This document shows, piece by piece, positions 35,189-46,174 of a stretch of DNA of 64,000 nt. How positions within the stretch are numbered: the stretch's first letter is position 1; every line of letters starts with the position of its first letter. The notes beneath the pieces were generated by a model. It ran no database searches, had not been told where the DNA came from, and saw only the letters and a program-made list of their open reading frames with translations. Source of the stretch: Costus lasius (lineage: Eukaryota > Streptophyta > Magnoliopsida > Zingiberales > Costaceae); the NCBI GenBank assembly GCA_027563935.2, contig CM050449.1, positions 56,933,949 through 56,997,948 of the forward strand, read 5' to 3'. The position numbers were made by a program, and so were the translations under genes.

Positions 35189-36880
35189 TGTTGGGTCCCC
35201 TTCAAGGGGGAGCGCAAGGGGGTGAAACCCTAAAGGTGGCGCATGTCATTCTTTTGCAGCGGAAGTAGGGTTTCATGAAGATCAGATGCTATACATTCAT
35301 ATGATCAACTTTCAAGAAGCATGAAGATCGAAAGATAATCATACCGAAGCCATGTGTTGGATGCCGCCAAGGAAGAAGAGACTCGAATGAAACTCCTCCA
35401 AAAGGTGCGCACACAAGGTGATGCCGCCTACTCCTTGAGATCCTTGTGCTAGCAAGGTGCTTCAAGGGTCTTTGATCGATTCAAGAGGATGAGATGTTTT
35501 CTCCACTTGGCCGAGAGCTCTCCAAGTCGTGAAGAAAATTTCCACACGAGAGAAGGGCGTCGAGAGGAATGGATGAAGCGTTGAGGCGTTGAGAAGAGGT
35601 GGCGCATTATGGCTTTCCAAAAATAGCAAGCCATGAAGCCATGCGCCCACTTCTTCAAAAACCGACCAAAACGTTTCTTAGCATTGAACCATGCGTTCAT
35701 TGCCTTGAACCGGTTCAATCTAATTGACCCAACCCAATTTGGTTCAAATACCAAATTAAAACAGCCCAAGCCATGGTCTAGATTCCTCTGAACCAAATGG
35801 TTCAAGATCTAACCGTTCATCTCTGGATGCTTCCGATCTCACCGATCTAGCATCAATACTCTCGATCGAAGCTTACCGATCTCAAGCCCTAATCAATCAA
35901 ACATGATCAGACCAGATCTCACTTACAATCAGAGTTTAAACCCCTTTAAACTGAACTCAAACAATTCAGTCCACACGATCTGACTTAAGTAAGCCATATC
36001 ATCAAATTGTGCGACCCTAAGGGTTTCCTTTGAACGTCGGTAACGATAACTTACGTTATCACGATCAGTGAGGGGTATCTAGCAACACACCACTGTCTCC
36101 CGATATAAAGGAAAGAGTCTTCCACGACTACACCCAAAACACAGCATAAGTGTGAATCCAATTCACAAGGCATACATATTTCCTTTGCCACTGGATGTTC
36201 TTATTGGACAAGCGTGTCAAGCCTGTAGCTCCAATATGATGAGCATGATTAGATCAGATGAACATAGTCATCTGGGTATGGCCATACTCTTTTCTCAATC
36301 ATCCCATCCAGGGGGCCCCTTTAGAACATCACACTCCTTAAACAAGGAGACGGCAATCCTTTATCTATCACAAGTGCCCTAACCTGACTCAAGATCATTG
36401 TCCAAGATAGTCTATAATCATTATGTTTCAAATGATATTGAACTACCTCAAAACAATGACAATCATCATTTAGAAACACAAGTGATCTCAAGTCAAAGGA
36501 CATGTGCCACTTCATGCAAACAAGGATTATTCACATTGTGACAAGCAATTGAATATCCTAGTAGGGTCTGTCCAGTACATCCAATGTACCCATGAGTCTA
36601 CATCTTATTCCATGCTCGAAGCATCCTATAAGATTAGAATACATATTAGTCTCAATCATATCAAGGCTGTCTCATGTTCACCAAGATATCTCGACTAAGG
36701 ACTTTATAGCATGTCAGCCCAGCTGAACAGCTTTGAGACATTATTCAGAAGTACACTAATTGCAGGAGAGAAGGTAACAACCTGAATAATAACCATGCCT
36801 TTATAAACACAAGAGTTTATTACATGATACTGTTACAATCCCAAGGCCTCAAACATTAGCCTTAAGGGCATACCCCAACA
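35189..36880 (-). repeat. Solo LTR E (copia, G-like subfamily)
   Basis: A 1692-bp lone LTR flanked by CCTTG (35184-35188 and 36881-36885). On the minus strand it runs TGTTGGGGTATGCC...GGGGACCCAACA. The end matches element G rather than C or A. There is no internal sequence, so it formed by recombination between the two LTRs of a full element. The hairpin is at 36045-36060. Confidence 0.93.
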
Positions 36881-36885
36881 CCTTG

Positions 36886-36905
36886 GAGATCCTTGTGCTA
36901 GCAAG
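36886..36905 (-). repeat. Element C 5' LTR, piece 2 (20-bp island)
   Basis: Only 20 bp of C's LTR survive between E and F. They align with the CTCCTTGGAGATCCTTGTGC region of C's other LTR and end in GCAAG, the target site of F. Confidence 0.9.
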
Positions 36906-38627
36906 TGATGCAGGGGGGAGACACGAAATAAGATACTAATTAAAGCCCGATTATTATTATTATTATTTTTTTTAATTTTCAAAATAAAGTGTAAAATTCA
37001 GAAAACAGCTAGAAAATAGCAAATAGACTTTAGTGCTACAAAATATTATTTACGAGGAGTCGTCATGTCTTTCGGACTGATCCATTGTAGCTTCAGTTGG
37101 ATCAACTCGTCCTCTCGCAGAGCAAAGTGAGTTCTTCCTCATGACGCCAAAGATCAAGATTTTGGTGGCGCCGATTGCTAAAAATACCTGCGCAAACAAA
37201 CAGATTCAGATTAGCGAACAGAAAGTTGAGGCAGGAAATTCATGGAGATCAGAAACAGGGAACGCAAGGTTTGCGTCGTTCATTGACGCTTGAGCGTGGA
37301 TTGCTCGTCGGAGGATTTGGAAGCAAGGAGGAGACGAGGCGACGTCGGTATCGTCGGAACACCGACGGCTGGTGGTGGGGTGAGGCGAGGGTGGCAACGC
37401 AGGCGGAGGCGGGGATGCGCTGTTCAGCAGAACAGGGGAGGCGCGAGTGTGGAGCAGAGGTGGCCGCCGTTCGTCGGGTGGTGGTCGTTCACCGGACCTG
37501 CTACAACTGGAGGTTGGTATGGTTGTGGGGACGTCGTGGCCGGAGTTTGAGGTCGAATGGTGGCCGGTCGGAGGAGGGCGACGAGGAAAGGTGGAGCTGG
37601 GGCGGAAGACTGGCGGAAACAGGGGACGTTGCGCGATGGAGCAGAGTTCGTCGCCGGACAACCGGTGGTGCACGAACTCGGAACCTGCTACTACTGGAGG
37701 ATGCTGTGGCTGAGGAGAGGATGTGGCCGGAGTTTGGAGATGAAAGATGGCCGGACGGAGGAGATCGACGATGAAAGGCGGATCTGAGGGCGGAATTAGG
37801 GCGAGAACAGGGGATCGAAAGGAAGTTTCGATTCCGGTGATCGGAGAGTCGGATGGATGGATGCCGGTGGCTGTGGCTTCGTCTTGGGGAGAGAGAGTGG
37901 TGGCCGAAGTCTCGTGGAGATCCGGCCGGTGGATCGTCGGCGGCAAAGTCGCAAAGTTTCGAAATCTGGGCTGAAGTTGCGGATGATTACAGCGAACAGA
38001 GAAGGAGAATTAGAGGTAGAGGGGAAGAGAGGAGGAAGGGGCTCAGCCCTAGAAGGAGGTGAGGGGAAGGATAGGCGACACAAGCGCCTCAGAGGAGAAA
38101 GGAGACATCCGATTTCATGGACGAAGAAACTATTTCATTCATTCAAAAAAACTATCGATTACAAGCATGGATGCGTGATACATATAGAGAAGATGGGAGA
38201 GACGTTGGGGTGAACGTTGAAGCTTCTTTCTTTGGCTGCAGGGAGAGACGTTGAGGGGATACGTTGGAGAAGTTTCCTTTCTTGGCTGGAGATGAACGTT
38301 GGTTGCAAACGTGCGTTGGAGAGCTTCCATCTTTGGTTGAAGATGAACGTCGCAAGGTTCCAGCGTTGATGAAGATGAGTGTTGCCGTTGGATGAGATCC
38401 AAGATTTGATTAAATCCTTTGTTTCCTCTTGTGCTCGATGTAGGTCTCGGTTGTGGATTTGTATGCAGCAACTTGTTATTTGGAATGTGACTTGAGCTTC
38501 ACTTTGTTATTTATTGAGCTAGCTTTTGATTAAGCATGCTAGCTTATTTGTGACCTCACGAGTCTTTGTCTATGGCACCTTTAGGCTCCACTTGTATCTT
38601 CGTGGCTTGTGGTTCCTGTCCGCATCA
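36906..38627 (-). repeat. Element F 3' LTR
   Basis: Contains a TTA-repeat/T-run (36952-36975), a G+C-rich purine-rich block (about 37300-37960) with recurring GTGGCCGGAGTTTG motifs, and a block of ACGTTG-type repeats (about 38180-38380). Long frames on both strands in the G+C-rich block (37175-37774 plus, 37206-37946 minus) reflect composition. I do not call them genes. Confidence 0.9.
36952..36975 (+). repeat. TTA microsatellite with T-run in F LTR
   Basis: Repeated ATT units run into a T-tract. The same tract appears at about 40412-40435 in the other LTR. Confidence 0.8.
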
Positions 38628-38859
38628 TTTTCCCCGGGTGAAAAAAAATTCTTCTCCGAAGAATGGTTATTGCGGCGATGGAGAAGTTTTGGAGAGGCAA
38701 GAGCAAATTGTTCCTCCAGGATTTGAATCTTCAAATTGTTGTCAGCATCACAGCATATTGTCTTGTTGCCTTTTGTCCACGGTCCAAATTGCATATCAAG
38801 GGTACCTGCATTGAATTCCCTTTCTCGGCCGTACTCATCAGTAAAATTGTCATAGAAAA
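38628..38859 (-). other. Element F 3' untranslated region with polypurine tract
   Basis: On the minus strand the bases next to the 3' LTR read CCCGGGGAAAA, a plausible polypurine tract (38628-38638). No gene seen in the remainder. Confidence 0.6.
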
Positions 38860-40080
38860 TCACAAGACTTTGAAAAGAATAAGGAATGATGAAATCAATA
38901 TATTCAACTTCAATAAGAGCATAGTGCAAAGCAGGTTTGAGTTCATATGTTTTGTTGATCCTAATGGTGGCTTAAGGGTGTGGGTAGAAGGACCTAACAG
39001 ACAAGATTCAAGGATCATAGGGTCCTGGAAGAGATCTTCTAAGTCTAGGGGTTGACCTAAAGGTTGAGGGTTAGGATCCAGGTCAAGCTCAAATGACTCT
39101 AACTTAGGTTCGATATTACCTTTTAGAAGACCTATGGGTTTGGGCTCACTTAGACATTTTGGCAAGTCATCTTTAGGTTCGCTAGAGGTAGGGCTAAAGT
39201 CAAGTTGAGAACCTGTGGGTATAGGCCCTAAAATTGAAGGTAATGGCTCTATTGGACACTTAGGTTGAGACAAGTCTACAGTGGTCTCTATGGGCAACTC
39301 AGGGGTAGCTTGACTCTCAGACAAGTCAACTATGGGTTCTTGAGCTAGATTGCTAGACTCAAGTTGAGGACCTATGGGTATGGGCCCTAAAATTGAAGGT
39401 TGAGGTATGGGTTCTATCTCATGGTTTGACTCCTCATGACTTATTTGTTCAGGTTCAGTGGTATCTTCAAGACATGGATTAGGCTCTATAGTAAGCTCTA
39501 AGGTTTGCAAAGGGGTTGAACTTTCATCTTCTTTTTGCAATAACTGCTCCATGAATTCTCCTAAAATTTGCTTCATCTCTTTAATATCGTTACGCATTTC
39601 CTTTACAAATATTGACATTTCATTTTTAGGGTAAACAAAGTGTTTCAAACCTTTATAAATAAAACTATAACACCAAGGTTTTGTAAAATAATATCCTTGA
39701 AAATCATGCATAAATTCATTGCCTAATAAAATGTCAAAGCCTTCTAAACTCATCACATCACACCAAATTTCAATTCTGATATTGCCTAACTGGATGGGAA
39801 CTAAACATTGAAAGTCAATTAAAGTTTTAGTATAGTCTTCCCAAGTTATGACATAAGGGTAATCATGTTTTTGCATCGTGAGTCCAAAGTGTTCAAGTGA
39901 TCTAATAGATATAACATTGAACTTAACCTCGTGATCTATAATTGTTCTACTTTTATAACCATTACACCAAGCATGAGTTTTGAAGCTATTTAGACTATGT
40001 GTGAGAACCTTATGGTTGTCCCTTTTAGATATAAGTTCTTTTTTGGGTGTGATTTCCCTTTGATAAAAGTGACGCACCAT
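38860..40080 (-). CDS. Element F protein: protease-fold remnant with acidic/proline-rich tail
   Basis: A 406-residue open frame. Residues about 20-150 follow the pattern of the gypsy retropepsin C-terminal half: FNVISIRSLEHFGL, YPYVITW, CLVPIQLGNIRIEIWCDVM, then FDILLGNEFMHDF (family pattern CDVVPM...HILLGRPW). Where the family has a catalytic D-S/T/G-G triad this protein reads IIDHEVKFNVIS (D49-H50-E51), so it is probably not an active protease. Residues about 178-370 are rich in Pro, Glu and Ser and include two related copies of LGPIP(I/T)G-QL. No gag, RT or integrase is present. Whether it is expressed or merely a residue of a deleted gypsy polyprotein is unknown. Confidence 0.65.
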   Translation of the reverse strand: MVRHFYQREITPKKELISKRDNHKVLTHSLNSFKTHAWCNGYKSRTIIDHEVKFNVISIRSLEHFGLTMQKHDYPYVITWEDYTKTLIDFQCLVPIQLGNIRIEIWCDVMSLEGFDILLGNEFMHDFQGYYFTKPWCYSFIYKGLKHFVYPKNEMSIFVKEMRNDIKEMKQILGEFMEQLLQKEDESSTPLQTLELTIEPNPCLEDTTEPEQISHEESNHEIEPIPQPSILGPIPIGPQLESSNLAQEPIVDLSESQATPELPIETTVDLSQPKCPIEPLPSILGPIPTGSQLDFSPTSSEPKDDLPKCLSEPKPIGLLKGNIEPKLESFELDLDPNPQPLGQPLDLEDLFQDPMILESCLLGPSTHTLKPPLGSTKHMNSNLLCTMLLLKLNILISSFLILFKVL

Positions 40081-40350
40081 GATGTGGTATGAGAAGTTTG
40101 GGGTGCAACTAGGGTGTAAGCAAGATTTTTTTTTTTTTTTTTAAAACAAATATAAATATGCAAACTAAATAATGAGAACAATCAAAGCATGTAATTTTTT
40201 TTTTTTCAAATGCAAGTAATTAGCAAACATGCAAAAGCAATAAGCAATAAAACATGAAATCAAGAACTAACAATTTTTTTTTTTTTTTCTTTTTTTGTGC
40301 AAAGAACAAAGCAAGGATCGTGTAGGCAGACAAGAGTTGCCCACGAACTT
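40081..40350 (-). other. Element F leader (A/T tracts)
   Basis: About 270 bp between primer site and open frame with several T-runs (around 40128-40142, 40194-40206 and 40273-40288). No gene seen. Confidence 0.7.
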
Positions 40351-40365
40351 GCTCTGATACCAAAC
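40351..40365 (-). other. Element F primer-binding site
   Basis: GCTCTGATACCAAAC is the complement of GTTTGGTATCAGAGC, again an initiator Met-tRNA site, abutting F's 5' LTR. Confidence 0.9.
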
Positions 40366-42087
40366 TGATGCAGGGGGGAGACACGAAATAAGATACTAAT
40401 TAAAGCCCGATTATTATTATTATTATTTTTTTTAATTTTCAAAATAAAGTGTAAAATTCAGAAAACAGCTAGAAAATAGCAAATAGACTTTAGTGCTACA
40501 AAATATTATTTACGAGGAGTTGTCATGTCTTTCGGACTGATCCATTGTAGCTTCAGTTGGATCAACTCGTCCTCTCGCAGAGCAAAGTGAGTTCTTCCTC
40601 ATGACGCCAAAGATCAAGATTTTGGTGGCGCCGATTGCTAAAAATACCTGCGCAAACAAACAGATTCAGATTAGCGAACAGAAAGTTGAGGCAGGAAATT
40701 CATGGAGATCAGAAACAGGGAACGCAAGGTTTGCGTCGTTCATCGACGCTTGAGCGTGGATTGCTCGTCGGAGGATTTGGAAGCAAGGAGGAGATGAGGC
40801 GACGTCGGTATCGTCGGAACACCGACGGCTGGTGGTGGGGTGAGGCGAGGGTGGCAACGCAGGCGGAGGCGGGGATGCGCTGTTCAGCAGAACAGGGGAG
40901 GCGCGAGTGTGGAGCAGAGGTGGCCGCCGTTCGTCGGGTGGTGGTCGTTCGCCGGACCTGCTACAACTGGAGGTTGGTATGGTTGTGGGGACGTCGTGGC
41001 CGGAGTTTGAGGTCGAATGGTGGCCGGTCGGAGGAGGGCGACGAGGAAAGGTGGAGCTGGGGCGGAAGACTGGCGGAAACAGGGGACGTTGCGCGATGGA
41101 GCAGAGTTCGTCGCCGGACAACCGGTGGTGCACGAACTCGGAACCTGCTACTACTGGAGGATGTTGTGGCTGAGGATAGGATGTGGCCGGAGTTTGGAGA
41201 TGAAAGATGGCCGGACGGAGGAGATCGACGATGAAAGGCGGATCTGAGGGCGGAATCAGGGCGAGAACAGGGGATCGAAAGGAAGTTTCGATTCCGGTGA
41301 TCGGAGAGTCGGATGGATGGATGCCGGTGGCTGTGGCTTCATCTTGGGGAGAGAGAGTGGTGGCCGAAGTCTCGTGGAGATCCGGCCGGTGGATCGTCGG
41401 CGGCGAAGTCACAAAGTTTCGAAATCTGGGCTGAAGTTGCGGATGATTACAGCGAACAGAGAAGGAGAATTAGAGGTAGAGGGGAAGAGAGGAGGAAGGG
41501 GCTCAGCCCTAGAAGGAGGTGAGGGGAAGGATAGGCGACACAAGCGCCTCAGAGGAGAAAGGAGACATCCGATTTCATGGACGAAGAAACTATTTCATTC
41601 ATTCAAAAAAACTATCGATTACAAGCATGGATGCGTGATACCTATAGAGAAGATGGGAGAGACGTTGGGGTGAACGTTGAAGCTTCTTTCTTTGGCTGCA
41701 GGGAGAGACGTTGAGGGGATACGTTGGAGAAGTTTCCTTTCTTGGCTGGAGATGAACGTTGGTTGCAAACGTGCGTTGGAGAGCTTCCATCTTTGGTTGA
41801 AGATGAACGTCGCAAGGTTCCAGCGTTGATGAAGATGAGTGTTGCCGTTGGATGAGATCCAAGATTTGATTAAATCCTTTGTTTCGTCTTGTGCTCGATG
41901 TAGGTCTCGGTTGTGGATTTGTATGCAGCAACTTGTTATTTGGAATGTGACTTGAGCTTCACTTTGTTATTTATTGAGCTAGCTTTTGATTAAGCATGCT
42001 AGCTTATTTGTGACCTCACGAGTCTTTGTCTATGGCACCTTTAGGCTCCACTTGTATCTTCGTGGCTTGTGGTTCCTGTCCGCATCA
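40366..42087 (-). repeat. Element F 5' LTR
   Basis: 1722 bp, the same length as the partner LTR. Differences include GAGTTGTCATG versus GAGTCGTCATG and GATACCTATAG versus GATACATATAG. Ends at the TSD GCAAG. Confidence 0.92.
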
Positions 42088-42092
42088 GCAAG

Positions 42093-42213
42093 GTTCTTCA
42101 AGGGTTCTTGCCGTATGGAAAGGGAATGAGAGATGGTCTCTAGGCTTGCCGAACCTTCTCCAAGATGTCTCCTTCTCCACACCAAGGTCTCGTCGAGAGA
42201 GAGGTGCCGAAGG
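42093..42213 (-). repeat. Element C 5' LTR, piece 3
   Basis: 121 bp continuing the C LTR after F, matching the other C LTR. Ends with GAAGG (42209-42213), the target site of G. Confidence 0.92.
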
Positions 42214-42682
42214 TGTTGGGGTATGCCCTTAAGGCTAATGTTTGAGGCCTTGGGATTCCATGAGTATCATGTATATAAACTCTTTTGTTTATAAAGGCAA
42301 TGGTTGTTATTCAGGTTGTTACATTGTCTGCTGCAATATGTGTACTTCTGAATAATGTCTCAAAGCTGTTCAGCTAGGCTGACATGCAGTTAAGTCCTTA
42401 GTCGAGATATCTTGGTGAACATGAGACAGCCTTGGTATGGTTAAGACTAATATGTGTTCTAATCTTATAGGATGCTTCGAGCATGGAATAAGATGTAGAC
42501 TCATGGGTACATTGGATGTACTGGACAGACCCTACTAGGATATTCAATTGTTTGTCACAATGTGAATAATCCTTGAATGCTGCAAGTGGCACATGTCCTT
42601 TGACTTGAGATCACTTGTGTTTCTAAATGATGATTGTCATTGTTTTGAGGTAGTTCAATATCATTTGAAATAAAATGATTAT
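42214..42682 (+). repeat. Element G 5' LTR, piece 1
   Basis: The first 469 bp of the LTR, ending in ATTAT (42678-42682), the target site of H. It continues at 53492. Confidence 0.93.
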
Positions 42683-44404
42683 TGTTGGGGTATGCCCTTA
42701 AGGCTAATGTTTGAGGCCTTGGGATTCCATGAGTATCATGTATATGAACTCTTTTGTTTATAAAGGCAATGGTTGTTATTCAGGTTGTTACATTGTCTGC
42801 TGCAATATGTGTACTTCTGAATAATGTCTCAAAGCTGTTCAGCTAGGCTGACATGCAGTTAAGTCCTTAGTCGAGATATCTTGGTGAACATGAGACAGCC
42901 TTGATATGATTGAGACTAATGTGTGTTCTAATCTTATAGGATGCTTCGAGCATGGAATAAGATGTAGACTCATAGGTACATTGGATGTACTGGACAGACC
43001 CTATTAGGATATTCAATTGCTTGTCACAATGTGAATAATCCTTGTGCAACAAGTGGCACATGTCCTCTGACTTGAGATCACTTGTGTTTCTAAATGATGA
43101 TTGTCATTGTTTTGAGGTAGTTCAAAATCATTTGAAATATAATGGTTATAGACTATCTTGGATAATGATCATGAGTCAGGTTAGGACACTAGTGATAGAT
43201 ATAGGATTGCCGTCTCCTTAATTGGAGTGAGATGTTCTGAAGGGGCCCCCCCTTAAATGAGATGATTGAGAAAGTGTATGGCCATACCCAGGTGAATATG
43301 TTCATCTGATCTAATCATGCTCATCATATTGGAGTCACAGGCTTGACACGCTTGTCCAATAAAAACATCCAGTGGCAAAGGAAACATGTATGCCTAGTGA
43401 AGTGGATTCACACTTGTGCCGTGGTTTGGGTGTGGTCTTGGAAGACTCTTTCCTTTATATCGGGAGATAGTGATGTGTTGCTAGATACCCCTCACTGATC
43501 GTGATAACGTGAGTTATCGTTACCGACATTTAAAGGAAACCCTCAGGGTCGCACAATTTGATGATATGGCTTACTTAAGTCAGATCGTGTGGACTGAATT
43601 GTTTCGGTTCAGTTTAAAGGGATTTAATCTCTAATTGTAAGTGAGATCTGGTCTGATCATGTTTGATTGGTTAGGGCTCAAGATCGGTAAGCTTCGATCG
43701 AGAGAGTTGATGCTAGATCGGTGAGATCAGTAGCATCAAAAGATGAACGGTCAGATCTTGAACCTTAGGGTTTAGTTTGATCTGGACCAATTCTTGGGCT
43801 GATTTGGTTTGGTCGTTGGACCAACTAAATTGAACCGGCTCATATGTGAGTGCTTGGTTCATATGAGAGAAGAGATATGCGGTTGGTTCACTTCATGTGA
43901 ACGCATAACGCATGTATTGAAGTCTTGCTAATTTTGGCATTTCGGTTTTTCCAATGTGATGAACGTCTCAACGTTCGATCACAAGACTTCTCTAACGCTC
44001 GTCTCTCCTTTGCTCTTGACGAAACACACACTCTTGCGTGGTGTAAGTTGACGAGAAGAAGGATCGGCCAAGATAGACTTCATCATCCCCTTCCATTCGA
44101 CAAGGAAGCTTGGGTGCCTTGCTAGCACAAGGGACGCCAAGGAAGTAAGCGATCTTCATCTTGTGTGTGAACTTTTGGAGGAGATCAAAGTTGCTCTCTT
44201 CTTCCAACGCACCATCCAAGCGATGGCCATGGTATGGATCTTATCCAATCTTTGCAAGTTGATCATTGAAACATACATGCGATCATAGAGAACCTAGATT
44301 CCGCAAGAAAAAGGTTTTACATGCGCCTATTAAGGTTTGCGCCCCCCTCTTGAAAGGGGTACTCACAATAGGTTTGCGCCCCCCTCTTGAAAGGGGTTCT
44401 CACA
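42683..44404 (+). repeat. Element H 5' LTR
   Basis: 1722 bp. Its last 72 bp hold two tandem copies (37-bp period, starting 44333 and 44370) of a segment with the stem CCCCTCTTGAAAGGGG. A TATA-like TATAT is at 43456-43460. Confidence 0.93.
43503..43518 (+). promoter_or_regulatory. GNRA-loop hairpin, subfamily H version
   Basis: GATAAC-GTGA-GTTATC: same stem as A, loop changed to GTGA, which still fits GNRA. The other H LTR has it at 52585-52600. Confidence 0.6.
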
Positions 44405-44418
44405 ATTGGTATCAGAGC
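44405..44418 (+). other. Element H primer-binding site
   Basis: ATTGGTATCAGAGC directly follows the 5' LTR. Confidence 0.93.
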
Positions 44419-46174
44419 CGGTTCTATGTATGTTCCTTTGATTGCTGCTTTGTGATCCTTGTTTGATAAGTAGATCTAATCTTGCGCATCTACATGTTTA
44501 GTAGTGAATATACATGATGTATGTTTTACTCCTTTGCGCATATGTTGTGGATGATGGCGCATGTTGGCTGTTGTTGTTTTTCTTATAAAACTTGATCACT
44601 TGCGCGCCCCATATTAGATCTAAGCGCCTACTATAAACCCTTAGACGGGTTGATGGGGTTGAAGTCACCCTCTAGGTTAGATCCAATAGTCTGATCAGAC
44701 CATCTGACAGCCTAGATGGATCGACCAGATGGCACCTGTGCGCAAGCACGAGGTGGCTATAGGTCGATTGCATCACAGGCGTGTAGCGAGGTCTGGTTGA
44801 GACAACCTGTGAACACACATGAGTTAGGCCCGGGGTCACACCCGTTTGCCAGAACTCTTGTTGGTTGTTCAGCCCTTGGCGCATGCATGGTTGACCATTA
44901 GGTCAACTCGAGTCAGTTAAGACTTGGTGCATGCAAGGGCATGGATCTAACTAGATTGATGAGTGGATCCCTATCAATGGACCGTTGTAAGGTTGTAGGG
45001 CACATAAGAAAATTAAAATTGATGCCAATGGGTTTTTCAAAATTTTATTTTCTTTGTAATGGATCACATGTTGATTGAATGATGCCATGATGCTTGTTTA
45101 TTTTATCTTATGTGGGATGCCCAAATTAATGTGTGCTGTGCTGGGGCCTGCGAGCCTGGAATTAAACTTGTAAATTAATTTGTTTTGTGATCTGCGAATC
45201 ACATTTTTAATTAATTTACTGTATAATTGACCTGCGAGTCAAGCTTGTCTAGATAGATCAAAATGTATTTTGATTAGACAAGAGCTCAAAAGCACACATT
45301 GCAGAGGCGCATTCATCTGGTGGGCGCACCTGAGCTGCATTTAGCGCTAGGGCCCCTGGGTTGGACCAGATGAGATGCAAAAGACCCAAGAAGCAAGTGA
45401 AGACTTAAGATAACTTAAGGTCTTACTTAGGGTTCATGGGCTTTTACCACATAAGATCAGCATGCTTTCTATTTATTGCTTTTATAATTAGAATTGCATG
45501 AGTTTATCTTCTGCTATAGCCATAGGATTTGCCTGATAGTAAGAAGATAAAAGACCGTTAAAATCCAACGCATAAATATCAAGCTCGTAAGCCTTCTGAC
45601 GCGAAACCTCACTGTTCTGACTATCGTTGGAGCCGTGTTGTACCCACTCAGTGGGCACGTCCATCTATCTTCAGACGGTGCGGGATTTCACCTGCGTGTT
45701 ACAGAGAAGGGATTTATCGCTTCTCGTTGCTCAGCATAGCACGTGGTGGTCCAGGGAGTAGGTCGGGTCAGCTTGACCATGTAGGCTACATATGTGGCGC
45801 ATATGGTAGCACATGGAGGCAGCCATCTGCGGGGTAAGAGACTGTGTTGTACCAACTCAGTTGGCACAGTCGGCTGGATTGCCCAGATGAAGGGGAATCG
45901 CACGGGTTGGCGATTGGCAGGGACTGCCTACCAAAAATTAGTGCTTGTATTCTCTATGCATCTTATCTCGCCTGAGCGGGACGCGGAGACCAAGTATGAA
46001 ATCTAGATCCCATCTCACTAAAAGAGTGTTACTCTTTCGGACTGTTTTAATGGATTTTTCAGTCAGATAAAATAGTGAGAAAAGAATCATTTCTTAAGTC
46101 CTGAATTGATTCTAAACATTGATACTGACCTTGCTGTTCTTGCATTGTTGTAGATTCCTGCAGCAACGAACACC
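44419..46174 (+). other. Element H untranslated leader
   Basis: Homologous to the other leaders, with near-palindromes at 45635-45658 and 45844-45867. Unlike A, B and C it lacks the T-arm-like stem: the segment between two GGCGCAT repeats is deleted (near 45300-45315). Confidence 0.8.

Larger units (their letters stand above)
36906..42087 (-). mobile_element. Non-autonomous LTR retrotransposon F
   Basis: 5182 bp, flanked by GCAAG (36901-36905 and 42088-42092). Both LTRs are exactly 1722 bp (36906-38627 and 40366-42087), beginning TGATGCGGAC and ending CCCTGCATCA on the minus strand. Roughly a dozen differences between them were seen by eye. The primer site is at 40351-40365. The internal region is only 1738 bp, with one frame for a protease-fold remnant and no gag, RT or integrase. 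It would need proteins from another element. It is unrelated in sequence to the copia family around it. Confidence 0.92.

Noticed and set aside
37175..37946. Long overlapping frames on both strands (199 and 246 codons), repeated at 40635-41412
   Set aside because: They lie in F's LTRs in a G+C-rich low-complexity block, have no recognisable domain, and recur only because the LTR is duplicated.
44716..44901. 61-codon leader frame also open in G (55043-55228) and C (34437-34622)
   Set aside because: It is broken in A and not matched in B. Similarity is explained by recent copying, with no sign of protein-level constraint.
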